A stretch of 64,000 bases of DNA from the NCBI RefSeq assembly GCF_000145215.1, contig NC_014392.1:2178001-2242000 (forward strand), read 5' to 3'. This document shows positions 63,824-64,000 of this stretch, piece by piece. The DNA comes from Caldicellulosiruptor obsidiansis OB47 (lineage in GTDB: Bacteria > Bacillota > Thermoanaerobacteria > Caldicellulosiruptorales > Caldicellulosiruptoraceae). The notes below the pieces were generated by a model that ran no database searches, was not told where the DNA came from, and saw only the letters and a list, made by a program, of their open reading frames with translations. The position numbers and the translations under genes are program-made. The first letter of the stretch is position 1. Each line of letters begins with the position of its first letter.

Positions 63824-64000
63824 GTGGGCAGGGTAATTTTGCACTGTGACCTCAATAACTTCTATGCATCTGTTGAATGTCTTTATCGTCCTGAGCTAAA
63901 GAACAAACCTGTTGCTGTTTGCGGTGAAAGTGAGCTTCGGCATGGGATAGTTCTTGCAAAAAACCAAATCGCAAAATTATATGGTATTCAAACAGGTGAT
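63824..64000 (+). CDS. dinB: Y-family DNA polymerase (DinB-like), 3' end outside window
   Basis: 59 codons from GTG 63824 (AGGTGAG 6 nt upstream). Sequence VILHCDLNNFYASVECLYRP with the catalytic Asp and steric-gate region FYASVE, then LKNKPVAVCGE and GIVLAKNQIAKLYGI, is the palm start of a Y-family translesion polymerase. The LexA-like box upstream supports SOS control. Confidence 0.88.
   Translation, partial: MGRVILHCDLNNFYASVECLYRPELKNKPVAVCGESELRHGIVLAKNQIAKLYGIQTGD

Noticed and set aside
1..64000. CRISPR array, tRNA or rRNA genes
   Set aside because: No regularly spaced short direct repeats or tRNA-like cloverleaf with TTCGANNC was recognised on either strand.

Overview
The window looks like a chromosomal segment of an anaerobic, thermophilic, low-GC Firmicute, most likely Caldicellulosiruptor or a close relative. 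This is inferred from the AT-rich base composition, strong Gram-positive ribosome binding sites, abundant GTG and TTG starts, S-layer-homology (SLH) proteins, a carbohydrate ABC operon with a LacI regulator, many chemoreceptors and a heavy load of insertion-sequence debris. No tRNA, rRNA or CRISPR array was seen.

Layout. 1-5.4 kb: end of an ABC-2-like permease gene, then a convergent gltX-cysE-cysS operon. 5.4-10.3 kb: a tight six-gene operon (DUF6062 Cys-rich protein, cation/H+ antiporter, UspA, dynamin-like GTPase, coiled-coil protein, CxxC protein) behind a recognisable fluoride riboswitch with its own terminator. 10.4-11.7 kb: wreckage of two sugar ABC ATPase genes. 12-13.6 kb: a glutamate 2,3-aminomutase gene behind a c-di-AMP (ydaO) riboswitch. 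13.6-15.1 kb: two damaged toxin-antitoxin loci. 15-19 kb: a DUF1646 transporter, copZ and copA. 19-24 kb: a DUF134 / NifX-like / Fur / DUF5320 / Mrp cluster interrupted by an IS200/IS605 element with tnpA and tnpB; DUF5320 and mrp share a palindromic operator over their -35 boxes. 24-27.8 kb: CBS protein, TrmI, Uma2 nuclease, a broken membrane gene and a MazEF-like pair.

27.9-35.9 kb: an operon for a MacAB/HlyD-type export system with an SLH surface protein and a secreted two-repeat protein. 36-38 kb: HD phosphohydrolase (frameshifted), a 35-aa small ORF and a YwgA-like protein. 38.2-39.0 kb: an ISL3 remnant. 39.2-42.4 kb: a large S-layer protein with a hairpin-capped leader. 42.4-54.8 kb: chemoreceptors interleaved with Rpn-family nuclease genes in a repeated Rpn-MCP unit (two good Rpn copies and several remnants), an oxaloacetate decarboxylase deletion scar, an AbiEii-type locus and an IS256 copy. 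54.9-59.7 kb: sugar ABC transporter plus a frameshifted LacI repressor, each promoter carrying a LacI-type operator. 60-64 kb: an orphan Panacea antitoxin, a second inverted IS256 copy, an ADP-ribosyltransferase-like gene cut by that IS, and the start of a Y-family DNA polymerase gene under a LexA-like box.

How it fits together: the most interesting regulatory units are the fluoride-riboswitch operon, which puts a dynamin-like GTPase, a Usp protein and an antiporter under one ion-sensing switch, and the c-di-AMP riboswitch in front of a beta-glutamate (osmolyte) synthesis gene. Much of the rest documents genome decay: at least eight genes are broken by single-base shifts, short duplications, nonsense codons or deletions. 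Some of these could be assembly errors. All calls were made by eye from the sequence, without database searches.
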